Counted from the stretch's first letter, positions 45,204-54,601 are shown. The stretch: DNA of 64,000 bases from PNAI01 sp035574295 (GCA_035574295.1 DATLYX010000076.1:35945-99944); one strand, 5' to 3'. Made by a program: numbers and translations. Notes: generated by a model not told the origin, from the letters alone.

Positions 45204-46571
45204 TCAGCGGATCACGTTGAGCAGATCCTGAACCATCAGGTTGGTGGTGGTGATGATGCGCGTATTGGCGGAATAGGCCTGCTGCGTGACGATCAGTTTG
45301 CTGAATTCGTCGGCAATGTCGCTGTTGGAGGCCTCGAGCGACGAGCCCACGATCTTGCCGGTGGCATTCATGATCGGCGGGCCGGAGTCCGCCGTCTCCG
45401 CATAGGCGCCGCCGTCGAGTCGCTTCAGGTAGTTCTGCCCGTTGAAATTGGCGAGCGTCACCACCGCAAGCGGAATGATGCGCCCGTTGGAGTAGGTGCC
45501 GACGATGCGGCCCTGATCGTCCACCGCCACGGACTGCAACTGCCCGGCCGGCGCGCCGTCCTGATCCAACAGGTTGACCTGCACCGTGCCGTTCGAATTG
45601 GCGAACTGAGTGATGCCGTTCGCCCCAAACATCATGCTGATGTCGCCAAGCGTAATGCTATCCACGACAACACCGGTTAGCGTAATGCTCGTAATGGGCG
45701 GATTGAGCTGGCCGGCGGCATCGAAGATAAAGTCGACCCCGGCATTGACCCAGGCCGGATCGCCGGAACCCGGATTGGTGTTGGTCTGATAGAATAAATT
45801 CCAGGTGTCGGTGCCGCCCACCTCGGTGGAGTCGATCTTGGCCCAGCGGAACTGCAGATTGGCCGGCGCGCCGAGCGAATCGTAGCCGGTAATCGAGCCG
45901 CCGGCCACGCTCTCGCTGACGAACAGCGTCACATCGGCGCCGAGCACGACGCCGCCGGTGATCGGATTGCTGGTGTAGCCGGACGGGTTGAGCAGATTGG
46001 AGCCGGGCACGCCAGGTTGGGTGCTGGAGGTGAGCGGATAGCTCGGCAGGTTGGCGTTGTAGAGCACCTGGGTGGTGGGCTGCGCCGGAATCAGGTTGTT
46101 GGTGAATTGCAGCACCACCGGCACGCTGCCGACCGGATTTCCAGTGGTCGGGTCCACCGGCAATCCCATCAGATAATAACCGGCCTGGTTGACCAGATAG
46201 CCGTTCTTGTCGGTGAGAAAATCGCCGCGCCGGGTGTACAGATTGACGCCGCTGAATACCGGCTGGTTACCTGAGAAATTATCCGGCTTTTTGACGATGA
46301 AATAGCCGTTGCCGTTGATGGCCATGAAGGTCGGCGTGGACACGTTCTGCAGATCGCCCTGGACGCCGTTGGTCGCCACCGAACTTGCCAGCACGCCGCC
46401 CGCAATCTGCTTGCTCGGCAGATTGTCGCCGATCAGATCCTTGAAGCTGGTGTTGATGCGCTTGTATGCGATAGTCTGCGAGTTGGCGATGTTGCCGGAA
46501 ATGTTTTGCAACGCGTAAGCCTGCGCGCCAAGACCGGATACAGCGGTCGTCAGAGCGTCAAAAATACCCAT
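45204..46571 (-). CDS. flgE: Flagellar hook protein FlgE
   Basis: The 455 residues start MGIFDALTTAVSGLGAQAYAL with NISGNIANSQTIAYKRINTSF, and have GNGYFIVKKPDN near 100 and the C-terminal NSDIADEFSKLIVTQQAYSANTRIITTTNLM. It is the hook subunit, exported before filament proteins. A near-perfect sigma-54-type promoter lies ~85 bases upstream. It heads the flgE-flgK-flgL minus-strand block. Confidence 0.95.
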   Translation of the reverse strand: MGIFDALTTAVSGLGAQAYALQNISGNIANSQTIAYKRINTSFKDLIGDNLPSKQIAGGVLASSVATNGVQGDLQNVSTPTFMAINGNGYFIVKKPDNFSGNQPVFSGVNLYTRRGDFLTDKNGYLVNQAGYYLMGLPVDPTTGNPVGSVPVVLQFTNNLIPAQPTTQVLYNANLPSYPLTSSTQPGVPGSNLLNPSGYTSNPITGGVVLGADVTLFVSESVAGGSITGYDSLGAPANLQFRWAKIDSTEVGGTDTWNLFYQTNTNPGSGDPAWVNAGVDFIFDAAGQLNPPITSITLTGVVVDSITLGDISMMFGANGITQFANSNGTVQVNLLDQDGAPAGQLQSVAVDDQGRIVGTYSNGRIIPLAVVTLANFNGQNYLKRLDGGAYAETADSGPPIMNATGKIVGSSLEASNSDIADEFSKLIVTQQAYSANTRIITTTNLMVQDLLNVIR

Positions 46572-46643
46572 GACATCGTCTCCACATCAAAGCGGCCGGA
46601 CGCAAGTGACGCGCGCCGGCGGCCGCACTTCCGGCCTTTGCAT

Positions 46644-46659
46644 TGCAAACCCCGCGCCA
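46644..46659 (-). promoter_or_regulatory. Sigma-54-type promoter before flgE
   Basis: On the minus strand it reads TGGCGC-GGGGT-TTGCA, one base off TGGCAC-N5-TTGCA, with GG-N10-GC intact. Transcription would start near 46632, ~60 bases before the flgE ATG. Confidence 0.65.
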
Positions 46660-46839
46660 TGAGAAACGATATTGTTTTTCAATTACTTATGAGGCCAGGA
46701 GCCGCCCGGTAGGCCGGCACAATGCAACGCCTGCCCGGCAAGATTTGCCGGCTCGCCGCAGGGGGGGCGGAGCCTTGCCCCCGTGCGCCGTACTCTCTAT
46801 GGTCCGCGCTCCCATCGGACTGTACTGCCGATCCGACCG

Positions 46840-47685
46840 ATGCGTTTCGAAGGAACCAGCACCTATGTGGCCACCGACGACCTCAAGGTCGCGGTCAATG
46901 CGGCCATCACGCTTGAGCGACCGCTGCTGGTGAAGGGCGAGCCGGGCACCGGCAAGACCATCCTCGCCCTCGAAATCGCCAAATCGCTCGGCGCCCCATT
47001 GATCGAGTGGCACATCAAGTCCACCACCAAGGCGCTGCAGGGGCTCTATGAATACGACGCGGTCTCGCGCCTGCGCGACAGCCAGCTCGGCGATCCCCGC
47101 GTGCACGACATCCGCAACTACATCAAGCGCGGCAAGCTCTGGGAGGCCTTCGTCTCCGAGGTGCGGCCCGTGCTCCTGATCGATGAGATCGACAAGGCCG
47201 ACATCGAGTTTCCCAACGATCTGTTGCTCGAGCTCGACCGCATGGAGTTCTACGTTTACGAGACCGGAGAAACCGTAAAGGCGCGCCGCCGCCCCATCGT
47301 GATCATCACGTCGAATAACGAGAAGGAGCTGCCCGACGCCTTTCTGCGCCGCTGCTTCTTCCACTACATCCGCTTCCCCGACCCCGACACCATGCGCGCC
47401 ATCGTGGAGGTGCATTTTCCCGGCATCAAGCAGCGGCTGGTCTCCGAGGCGCTGAAGCTTTTCTACGAAGTGCGCGAGGTTCCGGGCTTGAAGAAGAAGC
47501 CGTCCACATCGGAGCTGCTTGATTGGCTCAAGCTTTTGCTGGTCGAAGACATCGGCCCGGAGATTTTGCGCGAGCGAGATCCGAAGAAGCTGATCCCACC
47601 CCTGCACGGCGCGCTGCTGAAGAACGAGCAGGACGTTCACCTGTTCGAGCGCCTCGCCTTCATGGCGCGGCGCGAAGGGCGATAG
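46840..47685 (+). CDS. MoxR-family AAA+ ATPase
   Basis: The 281 residues have Walker A GEPGTGKT (33-40), Walker B VLLIDEIDKAD (111-121), sensor-1 IIITSNN (about 149-155) and an arginine-finger region FLRRCFFHYI. MoxR ATPases work as chaperones with VWA-domain partners to load metals or activate enzymes. The N-terminal FEGTSTYVATDDLKVAVNAAI is typical of the form paired with CoxE-like VWA proteins. A protein of that kind is encoded at 63245-64000, ~15.6 kb away rather than next door. The ATG at 46840 gives the normal family start. Confidence 0.9.
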   Translation: MRFEGTSTYVATDDLKVAVNAAITLERPLLVKGEPGTGKTILALEIAKSLGAPLIEWHIKSTTKALQGLYEYDAVSRLRDSQLGDPRVHDIRNYIKRGKLWEAFVSEVRPVLLIDEIDKADIEFPNDLLLELDRMEFYVYETGETVKARRRPIVIITSNNEKELPDAFLRRCFFHYIRFPDPDTMRAIVEVHFPGIKQRLVSEALKLFYEVREVPGLKKKPSTSELLDWLKLLLVEDIGPEILRERDPKKLIPPLHGALLKNEQDVHLFERLAFMARREGR

Positions 47686-47705
47686 GTGCGTTCCGCGTAT
47701 ATGAC

Positions 47706-48662
47706 TTAAGCGTAGGCAATGCAGGCTTCGCAAAGCGTCCCGCGCACATCTTTGCGCAGGTGCGCCTCGCGCAGCTTGACGAATTCAGGCGAATTCCAGG
47801 CCTCCATGAACGGCTGTGTTGTCAGGTCGCCCATGACCCAGCTTGCCGTTGCGTCGAAGCAGCAGGCCGAGAGCTTGCCTTCCGCCGTCACGTGCCCCTC
47901 GGTAAATGCCGACCAGCAGGGCAAGGGATCGCGCAGCGCATCGAGGCGTCCCTGATTGCCGGCGGTCGGTCGGTAGCCAAGCTCCTCCTCCCGCTGCGTG
48001 GCGAACGCCCCCATCGAATAAAGCGGCAGCCAATAATGCTGATCGACGAAGGGGAGAACTCTGCTTTTGAGCAGCGCCTCCATTTTTTCCTGCTGCGTCC
48101 CGTCGTAGCGGATCGACGAGGCGTAAAGCCCGGTCTTGTACCCTTTGCGGGCGCGGATCTCCCATGCCGCTGCGATATTGCCGAGGGCGCGCTCGAACAG
48201 CTTGCCGGAGACCGCCATGATCTGCTCGAACTGCGCTCGGTCTGCGGCGTTCACCGACCATTTCAGCGAGTCAAGTCCGGCCTGCATGCACGCCTCGACC
48301 GCTTCGGGAAACGCCATCGACGCATTGGAGGTCAAGAAAACATAGGGCATCCCGACATCGGCCTTGAGGTATTCGATGCAGTCGACCAGCAGGCGCGGAT
48401 TCATGAACGACTCGCCGAGGTAGAAGACCCCGATCTCCTCGACGCCCGCCTCGCGCATCTCGCGCGTGATGCGCTTGAACAGGGAAAAGTCCATGTCCCA
48501 TTTCGGCTGCACCTCCCGCGTTCGCAGCGCGCAGAAGCCGCAACGATAATTGCACCGGGGCGAAATTTCGATCTTCACGCTTTTCGGCGCCGGCAGCACC
48601 GCGCAGCGACGATCCGGAGGAATTTTGGTGATGTTATCGATTCGCTCGGTGATCGACGCCAT
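47706..48662 (-). CDS. Radical SAM protein with C-terminal SPASM-like cysteines
   Basis: The 318 residues bind a radical-SAM [4Fe-4S] cluster through C37-X3-C41-X2-C44 (SPRCNYRCGFCAL). Further cysteines (LPCWSAF, SACCFD, CEACIAYA at the end) form a SPASM-type auxiliary cluster site, so the enzyme probably modifies a peptide, protein or cofactor. GVFYLGESFMNPRLL matches the SAM-binding GGE-like region. The stop lies 20 bases past the convergent moxR stop. The substrate is unknown, and no peptide-precursor gene is obvious nearby. Confidence 0.87.
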   Translation of the reverse strand: MASITERIDNITKIPPDRRCAVLPAPKSVKIEISPRCNYRCGFCALRTREVQPKWDMDFSLFKRITREMREAGVEEIGVFYLGESFMNPRLLVDCIEYLKADVGMPYVFLTSNASMAFPEAVEACMQAGLDSLKWSVNAADRAQFEQIMAVSGKLFERALGNIAAAWEIRARKGYKTGLYASSIRYDGTQQEKMEALLKSRVLPFVDQHYWLPLYSMGAFATQREEELGYRPTAGNQGRLDALRDPLPCWSAFTEGHVTAEGKLSACCFDATASWVMGDLTTQPFMEAWNSPEFVKLREAHLRKDVRGTLCEACIAYA

Positions 48663-48860
48663 GTTTGCTGCGCCTTACGATCGCTAAAAAATCGTGATTT
48701 TACGTCGAACCTGCCTTGATCTCGGTCAAGGAGACATCGAGGTCTTTCGCGCGCGATATGCCGAGTAGGTCCGCTGTGCCGCGCAGCGCGCTGCGCGTGC
48801 CGGCATTCACCGCGCCGATATTTTCCTCGCAAACCGCGACCGGATGTGCTCAAATTGCGT

Positions 48861-49163
48861 ATGAGCCGCTTCGACTTCAGCGCCCCGGCAGATCTGTTTC
48901 CGCGCCGCAGCCGCAAAGGCAATCGACCCGCCGGCTATCGCCGCTTTGACACTGCGGCCGAAGCGATTCGTTATGCGGTGGAGGAGATGGCGCCGGAATT
49001 TTTGGCCGGCGCCATCATCGAATGCGAGGAACGGCGTCTCGACCGCATCGGCATTCTGGAGCTCTATCGCAGTCCCGATTTCCCGCTCGCGCGCAAACTG
49101 AAACAGAACGCATCGGCCGATCAGGCCACGCGGGCGCTAACCCCAGATACCAGCGATAATTGA
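48861..49163 (+). CDS. Conserved-looking hypothetical protein
   Basis: The 100 residues (MSRFDFSAPADLFPRRSRKG; GYRRFDTAAEAIRYAVEEM; GAIIECEERRLDRIGILELY) show good coding character and one or two helices with a beta segment. There is no signal or membrane segment. It converges on the MipA gene. No function can be assigned. Confidence 0.6.
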   Translation: MSRFDFSAPADLFPRRSRKGNRPAGYRRFDTAAEAIRYAVEEMAPEFLAGAIIECEERRLDRIGILELYRSPDFPLARKLKQNASADQATRALTPDTSDN

Positions 49164-49176
49164 ACGAAACCGATCC

Positions 49177-49983
49177 CTACCACCAGGCCTTCATGTCGAA
49201 GGCATAGGTGATGCCGGCGCCGAATGTCCATTGGTCGGGCGAGCCGCGCAGCGCCACGATGGGAGAATTTTTGGCATCGCCCGCGAGCCGCTCGTATTCT
49301 ACGAAAGCGTGCGTCGCCCATAGCGGGGTCCAGAAATAGCGCGCCTGCGCGCCGGCGCCGACCCCCCGCACGCCCCCGCGCGCGTTGAACACCGGCAATC
49401 CGGACGCCACGGATTGCGCCGGCGTCACGCTGTAGTAAGGTACGGTCGCGTCCGTGTTCGCGAAGCTGATGCGCGGCCCTGCCGACAGCATGAGTTGCGG
49501 AGTGACCTGCGCGATCACGTCTGCCATCAGGTCGGCTGTCAGTCCGTCGTGCCCGCCCCACCCCTGCCGCACTTCGGCGCGCGTGCGCAGCCAGGGGACG
49601 AAATAATAGTCCGCGAATACGCCGACCTCGTAGGCCCAGCCGACATCGCCCAGCCCGACCAGATTGCTGTCATCCTTGACCTTGCGCGGAAATCGGATCT
49701 TGCCCACGGGGCCGAGCCGGAACGAGCCGGTATCGATCAGCCCGATGCTGATGCCGTCGCGCGGCCCGCGGAAACGCTCCATCGTTCCGGCGCGGCGGAC
49801 ATCAAGCAGCGGCACCGGAAACGTCTCGTATTTGTCGTCGGCACCCTGCCAGCGCGGGGCCACGCGCGCCTCGATGCCGACGGTTACGGTCCAGTATTTG
49901 GCGGCCTCAGCCCACGCCGCCGCCGGCAACGCCGCCCCAACGATCGCCAAAATCCCCAACCGACTGAGCATGTACCCCCACAC
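49177..49983 (-). CDS. MipA/OmpV-family outer membrane protein
   Basis: The 268 residues have a signal peptide (about 1-25, cut after AWA). Amphipathic beta strands follow, beginning TVTVGIEARVAPRWQGADDK, with PYYSVTPAQSVASGLPVFNARGGVRGVGAGAQARYF near 190 and an aromatic C-terminus (FDMKAWW) suited to the outer-membrane assembly machinery. MipA-family proteins are beta-barrels, sometimes linked to murein synthesis or antibiotic susceptibility. The specific role here is unknown. Confidence 0.87.
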   Translation of the reverse strand: MWGYMLSRLGILAIVGAALPAAAWAEAAKYWTVTVGIEARVAPRWQGADDKYETFPVPLLDVRRAGTMERFRGPRDGISIGLIDTGSFRLGPVGKIRFPRKVKDDSNLVGLGDVGWAYEVGVFADYYFVPWLRTRAEVRQGWGGHDGLTADLMADVIAQVTPQLMLSAGPRISFANTDATVPYYSVTPAQSVASGLPVFNARGGVRGVGAGAQARYFWTPLWATHAFVEYERLAGDAKNSPIVALRGSPDQWTFGAGITYAFDMKAWW

Positions 49984-50112
49984 GACCCGACAATCTCACT
50001 CGGACCCTGTAAAGCAACGGTTACCATGACGGCCGCGCCGATCGGAAGCCCGGGTGCGGCGCAAGGAAACGGCCGCCACGCTGTGCGCCACAACTCATCG
50101 TGCTGTGAACGC

Positions 50113-51492
50113 TCAGCTTTTTCCGCCGCTCGCGACGGTCTGCGGTGTGTCCGCGGCAGCACGCTGCGCGGCAATTTCCGTTTTGCGCCGCCGCTGCCGT
50201 GAAAGGTGTGCCCGCAACTGCTCGCGCCGCCGATAGGTCCAATAATACACCTGCATCGCCGCGCGGCCGAGCAAACCGCCCGCCCACACCAGCTCGAACG
50301 GAATGAATTGCCGCCAGGTCCCGTCTCCGTCCACAATCGCGCGCGCGATCAGTTCGCCGCCCATCGCCGTGGTGTTGATCCCGTGCCCGCCGAAACCGCT
50401 CACGAGCCAGCACCCGGGCATCAGCTCGCCGATTTGCGGCATGCGGTGCACAGTGTTGCCGAGCGTGCCGGTCCACACATAGTCGACTTGCACCTCGCCG
50501 AGCTGCGGGTAGGCGCGCTTGATGTCTTCGACCAACGGCCGCGCGTAGCGCCGCGGGTTGCCCTGCCAGACCGTGCTGCGCCCCGACCACATCAATCGGT
50601 CGCCGCCCACGACGCGGTAGTGGTTATCGGCGAGCTTGGTGTCGCTCACCGCACCCGGATATGTGATCGCTTCCTTCAGCCGCTCGCCGAGCGGTGCCGT
50701 GGTCAGCACATAGACCGAGATCGGCAGGAGCGTGCCGGCGATCTTCGGCATCACGCGCTTAAGATGCACGTTGCCGGCGAGCACCAGGTGCGCCGACCGC
50801 ACGCGCCCGTTGGGCGTGACCACGCGCTTGCGCACGCCTTGCGGATCGATTTCCACCGCCGGCGTATCTTCGAAGATGCGCGCTCCCGCCGCTTCTGCGG
50901 CAGCGGCAAGCCCAAGCGCGTAGTTCAACGGATGGATTGAGAATGCGTTCGGATAGTGCAGACCGCCGAAATACAGGGGACTTTTCAGCACCTCGCGCAC
51001 GCGCTCGGGCGGCCAGAACTCCACCGCAACCCCGAAATCTCCCGCCAGTTGCTCGGCCGACTTCTTTTCCTCCTCGTCATTGTCGAATTTGGCGACGTTG
51101 AGCCAGCCGCCTTCGCTCACCTCGACGCCCGGCATCTCGCGCGCAGCCGTGCGCACATAGTCGAACCCGGCTTGCGAGAGCGTCCACAGCGCCTTGGCCT
51201 GTTCCAGGCCGACCCGCGCGATGACGGCTTCCGGGTCCGCGGCAAATCCCGGCAGCACGAAGCCGGTGTTGCGGCCCGACGCATTCCATGCGATGCGCCT
51301 AGCTTCGAGCAGCACCACCGACCACCCGCGCCGGGCGATTTCCCGCGCCGCGGTCAATCCCGCAAGACCCCCGCCGATGACGCAGACATCGACGTCAAGA
51401 TCGATATTGAGCGTGCCCCGCGCCTCATCGACGACCCGCGTCGCCTCGTACCAGCTTGTGCTGGAGATCGCCGAATCGCCTCGCCCCATCAC
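50113..51492 (-). CDS. FAD-dependent oxidoreductase, PuuB/DAO family
   Basis: The 459 residues have the dinucleotide-binding VDVCVIGGGLAGLTAAREIARRG (about 34-56), WNASGRNTGFVLPG near 80 and the C-terminal LMPGCWLVSGFGGHGINTTAMGGELIARAI. This is the layout of D-amino-acid-oxidase-like flavoenzymes close to gamma-glutamylputrescine oxidase. It probably oxidises an amine or amino acid. A hydrophobic stretch near 400-425 and a basic end (RRREQLRAHLSRQRRRK) are extra to the usual core and suggest membrane association. The gene is single. Confidence 0.85.
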   Translation of the reverse strand: MMGRGDSAISSTSWYEATRVVDEARGTLNIDLDVDVCVIGGGLAGLTAAREIARRGWSVVLLEARRIAWNASGRNTGFVLPGFAADPEAVIARVGLEQAKALWTLSQAGFDYVRTAAREMPGVEVSEGGWLNVAKFDNDEEEKKSAEQLAGDFGVAVEFWPPERVREVLKSPLYFGGLHYPNAFSIHPLNYALGLAAAAEAAGARIFEDTPAVEIDPQGVRKRVVTPNGRVRSAHLVLAGNVHLKRVMPKIAGTLLPISVYVLTTAPLGERLKEAITYPGAVSDTKLADNHYRVVGGDRLMWSGRSTVWQGNPRRYARPLVEDIKRAYPQLGEVQVDYVWTGTLGNTVHRMPQIGELMPGCWLVSGFGGHGINTTAMGGELIARAIVDGDGTWRQFIPFELVWAGGLLGRAAMQVYYWTYRRREQLRAHLSRQRRRKTEIAAQRAAADTPQTVASGGKS

Positions 51493-51602
51493 GCCTCGCA
51501 GTTGCGCCCGCCGCCCTGTCCGTTCATCGTGGACCTTATGCTAGACGGTCCGATGACGGCAATCGCATTCGGATAGCGTCGGATCGAGGGAGAACAGTCC
51601 TG

Positions 51603-52130
51603 ATGCGCCGCCTGCTGCTGCTCCGCCACGCCAAATCCGAACGGCTGACCCTTGGCGCCGACGACATGGAACGCAGGCTCGATAGCCGCGGGCGCGATGA
51701 CGCACCCAAGATCGGCACGTATATGGCGCGCCACGGCTTCGTCCCCGACCGCGCCCTGATATCGCCCTCTGCGCGCACGCGCGAGACCTGGGAGCTTGTT
51801 GCCGGCGCGTTCGCCAGGCGCCCTCCGCACGTTTTCGACGACCGCCTGTACGAGGCCGGGCCGGAGGCGATCCTCGAGGTGATCCGCGAATGCCGCAAGG
51901 CGGCCCCCATCCTGCTCGTCCTCGGCCATAATCCCGGGATTCAGGAGCTGGCCAAGCTGCTGATTGCCTCCGGCGACGCCGACGCCCGCCAGCGGCTCAA
52001 CGAGAAGTTTCCCACCGCCGGCCTTGCCGTCATTGATTTCCCATTTGATGATTGGTCGAAGCTGCATCCTCATGCCGGTCGGCTCGACCATTTTGTAAGT
52101 CCGCGTTCGCTGGCTGCGGCCACCGAATAG
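51603..52130 (+). CDS. SixA-type histidine phosphatase
   Basis: The 175 residues belong to the phosphoglycerate-mutase-like superfamily: the RHA motif LLLLRHAKSER (Arg8-His9), LISPSARTRETWELV near 60 and LVLGHNPGIQELA near 115 with the second catalytic histidine. SixA proteins remove phosphate from phosphohistidine proteins. The target here is unknown. The ATG at 51603 gives the exact family start. Confidence 0.88.
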   Translation: MRRLLLLRHAKSERLTLGADDMERRLDSRGRDDAPKIGTYMARHGFVPDRALISPSARTRETWELVAGAFARRPPHVFDDRLYEAGPEAILEVIRECRKAAPILLVLGHNPGIQELAKLLIASGDADARQRLNEKFPTAGLAVIDFPFDDWSKLHPHAGRLDHFVSPRSLAAATE

Positions 52131-52207
52131 CCTTGCCAGCGCGGCAATGTGACGACTGTGACGAACTGGAAATTTCATCGGCTCCAACATCGGGGAAGGA
52201 GCGTGCA

Positions 52208-52633
52208 ATGTATCACCGAATTCTGGTTCCCATCGATCTTGCCGACACCAATCTCGCCAAGCCGGCGATCGACAGCGCGCTGATGATCGCCAATGCATCG
52301 AACGGTGTAATCCGACTGATCAACGTCCTGCCGCTCACACCGGTGATGCTTGCCGAATACGTGCCGCCCGACTTCGATGCTCAGCAACGGGCGTCCGCCG
52401 AAAGCGCGCTTGCGCTCGTCGCCAAGGAAACCGGCCTCGATTCGTCTCGCATCTCCTCCGTGGTGCGTCAGGGCGGCATCTATCACGAGATTCTCGAAGA
52501 GGCCAAAGCGATGAACGCCGACCTCATCGTGATGAGCTCGCATCGCCGCGGCGTGCGCACCTATTTCCTGGGCTCGCAGGCCGGACACGTGGTGCGCTAC
52601 GCTACGTGTTCGGTGCTGGTGGTGCGGCGCTGA
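52208..52633 (+). CDS. Universal stress protein (UspA family)
   Basis: The 141 residues start MYHRILVPIDLADTN and end MSSHRRGVRTYFLGSQAGHVVRYATCSVLVVRR. The G-2X-G-9X-G(S/T)-type ATP-binding end is altered. It is a single Usp domain, cytoplasmic, acting in stress or growth-arrest physiology. The stop overlaps the convergent membrane-protein gene by 32 bases. Confidence 0.9.
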   Translation: MYHRILVPIDLADTNLAKPAIDSALMIANASNGVIRLINVLPLTPVMLAEYVPPDFDAQQRASAESALALVAKETGLDSSRISSVVRQGGIYHEILEEAKAMNADLIVMSSHRRGVRTYFLGSQAGHVVRYATCSVLVVRR

Positions 52634-53207
52634 TCGGGCGGCGCGGCAGCACGACCTCCGGCAGCCGGTCCGGATGGTAGGTGCCGGGGCGGTTGCGCTG
52701 GAAGAAGGCGCCGAGCTGCCAGATCACCAGGGCGAACACGCCGCCGATGAACGCCGCTGCGGCCAATTCGCCGAGCCGCAGCGCCCGCACTGTCAGCGCC
52801 GCAAGCCCGAGCGCAACCGCGGCGAACAGCACAAGGCCGACCCAGTAGCTGACCGGCGGGATCCCCGTCGAAAACTTCGCTTTGGTGCCGGCTGCCGCGA
52901 GCCGCCGATGCAGCTCCGTCACGAACGCCGTGTAGGTGTCGTCCTGTCGCTTCTGCTCGACGATCCCCTGCCAGGTGGTGGAGGCGATGTGCAGGCGCGG
53001 CATCTTGTCCGACCAGATCTCGGTCTGGAACCGGTAGCTCTGCATGGTCACAGGCCGAAACGACAGCCGCACGCGATTGATCTGGTCGTAGCGGATGAGC
53101 CCTCCGTGCATCCCCACGCGCCACAAGATTCCATCCGCCGTGAGCTGGAATTCCCAGGGCGAACCCAGCGCCGACGCCTTGAACGAATAGGTGGTATCCG
53201 GGGTCAT
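52602..53207 (-). CDS. Unknown membrane protein
   Basis: The 201 residues have a soluble N-terminal beta-rich part (residues 1-110; GSPWEFQLTADGILWRVGMHGGLIRYDQI), then two close membrane helices (about 122-141 and 151-169) and a proline-rich end. It overlaps the convergent usp by 32 bases. The start is the ATG at 53207, with 53216 also possible. No family name is recalled. The fold resembles PH-like bacterial membrane proteins, which is a guess. Confidence 0.65.
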   Translation of the reverse strand: MTPDTTYSFKASALGSPWEFQLTADGILWRVGMHGGLIRYDQINRVRLSFRPVTMQSYRFQTEIWSDKMPRLHIASTTWQGIVEQKRQDDTYTAFVTELHRRLAAAGTKAKFSTGIPPVSYWVGLVLFAAVALGLAALTVRALRLGELAAAAFIGGVFALVIWQLGAFFQRNRPGTYHPDRLPEVVLPRRPISAAPPAPNT

Positions 53208-53275
53208 GGCTGGCATCTCCGCTGCGCAGACCGTCGCGCATTGGTGATCGCGATTGATTTGACCATATTTCGTTG

Positions 53276-53521
53276 ATGCGCAAGGTTCTGTTGATCGCAC
53301 CCCTGCTCGTCCTGCTCGTGCTCTCGATTTGGTACGCCGCGAGCAGCTTTGCGCTCGAAGGTCCCGACATGCCGTGGGAGCTTTATCTGGCCATGGCGCT
53401 GGGCATCCTGTTTTCCGTATTGATCGGCTGCGGCCTTATGGCGCTGGTGTTCTACAGCAGCCGGCACGGTTATGACGAGGCCGCGCACCGGCCGGACCAC
53501 GACCGCCACGATAGCGCCTGA
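53276..53521 (+). CDS. Small membrane protein with two helices
   Basis: The 81-residue protein has two hydrophobic helices (about 3-26 and 37-60) and a His/Asp-rich C-terminus (HRPDHDRHDSA) that could bind metal. It is divergent from the membrane protein at 52602. No function is recognised. Confidence 0.65.
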   Translation: MRKVLLIAPLLVLLVLSIWYAASSFALEGPDMPWELYLAMALGILFSVLIGCGLMALVFYSSRHGYDEAAHRPDHDRHDSA

Positions 53522-53550
53522 CGCAAAGCGGCGCCCACGCCCCCGACCGA

Positions 53551-54522
53551 TCACTCGAACTTGATCTTGGCGGCCTCGATCAGCGGCGTCCAACGGGCTG
53601 CGCTCCTGCGGATCAGCTCCGCCATACCTTCCGGCGTCGTGCCGAGCGGATCCACGTGCAGCGCGGCAATCCGCGCATTGACCTCCGGTGTCCGGAACGC
53701 TTTGCCGATCGCATCGGAAATCTTACGCGTGATGTCTTTTGGCGTGCCCGGCGGCGCGACGATGCCCATCCAGGTATCGGCTTCGAAACCGGGCAGCGTC
53801 TCGGCGACCGTCGGCACATTGGGAAACGCTTTCAACCGCTGTGTTCCCCCGGTTGCCAGGAGCTTGAGCTTTCCGCTCTCGATCAGTCCCTTGGTCACCG
53901 GCAACAGATCGGGCAGGAGGTCGATCTGGCCCGAGACCAGCGCGGTGATCGCTGGCGCGCTGCCGCGGAACGGCACATGCACCATTTCCACCTTCGCCAT
54001 GTGCATGAGCTGTTCCATGAACAAATGGCCGATCTGGCCTTTGCCCTGCGAACCGTAGTTGAGCTTGCCCGGATTGGCTTTGGCATGAGCGATCAGCGCC
54101 GCGGTGTTGGCAACCGGAAGCTCCGGCTTGGCGAGCAGGATCGCCGGATAAGCGGCAAGCACGCTGACCGGCTCGAAGGCGCGGGTGTCGAACGCAAGCT
54201 TCGGGTTGAGCACGTTGGCGATGCTGAACGTGAGCTGCGGGGCGCAGAGCAGCGTGTAGCCGTCGGGCGGCGCCTTGAACACCGACTCCGCCCCCACCAG
54301 TCCGCCCGCGCCTCCGGGCCGGTTCTCCACCACCACCGGCTGACCGAGGCCGTTGCGCATCTGCTCCGCAGCGATCCGCGCCAGGACGTCGGCCGTGCCG
54401 CCGGCCGGCAGCGGCACCACCAGCGTGATCGGCCGCGTCGGATAGGCCTGCGACCACGCCGCCCCGCTGGCGCAAACGAGGGCGGCTGCGATCCACGATC
54501 GCGCAAGTTTCCTGTACCTCAT
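53551..54522 (-). CDS. Bug/TctC-family periplasmic solute-binding receptor
   Basis: The 323 residues start at the ATG at 54522 with a signal peptide (cut near AWSQA). They carry the strong Bug consensus YPTRPITLVVPLPAGGTADVLAR, VVVENRPGGAGG and PPDGYTLL, and the C-terminal GTTPEGMAELIRRSAARW. It probably captures a carboxylate for a tripartite transporter encoded elsewhere. It lies 79 bases after an MFS carrier on the same strand. Confidence 0.92.
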   Translation of the reverse strand: MRYRKLARSWIAAALVCASGAAWSQAYPTRPITLVVPLPAGGTADVLARIAAEQMRNGLGQPVVVENRPGGAGGLVGAESVFKAPPDGYTLLCAPQLTFSIANVLNPKLAFDTRAFEPVSVLAAYPAILLAKPELPVANTAALIAHAKANPGKLNYGSQGKGQIGHLFMEQLMHMAKVEMVHVPFRGSAPAITALVSGQIDLLPDLLPVTKGLIESGKLKLLATGGTQRLKAFPNVPTVAETLPGFEADTWMGIVAPPGTPKDITRKISDAIGKAFRTPEVNARIAALHVDPLGTTPEGMAELIRRSAARWTPLIEAAKIKFE

Positions 54523-54601
54523 CGATTGATCTCCCCATTGGATCGGCAAGGCGCCAAGGGATGATAAACCCGCCGCGCGGCGGAGTCAGCGGCACCGCAC
54601 C

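Noticed and set aside
51489..52298. 269-residue minus-strand open frame opposite sixA
   Set aside because: It is antisense to the SixA phosphatase, whose RHA and GHNP motifs are clear on the plus strand.
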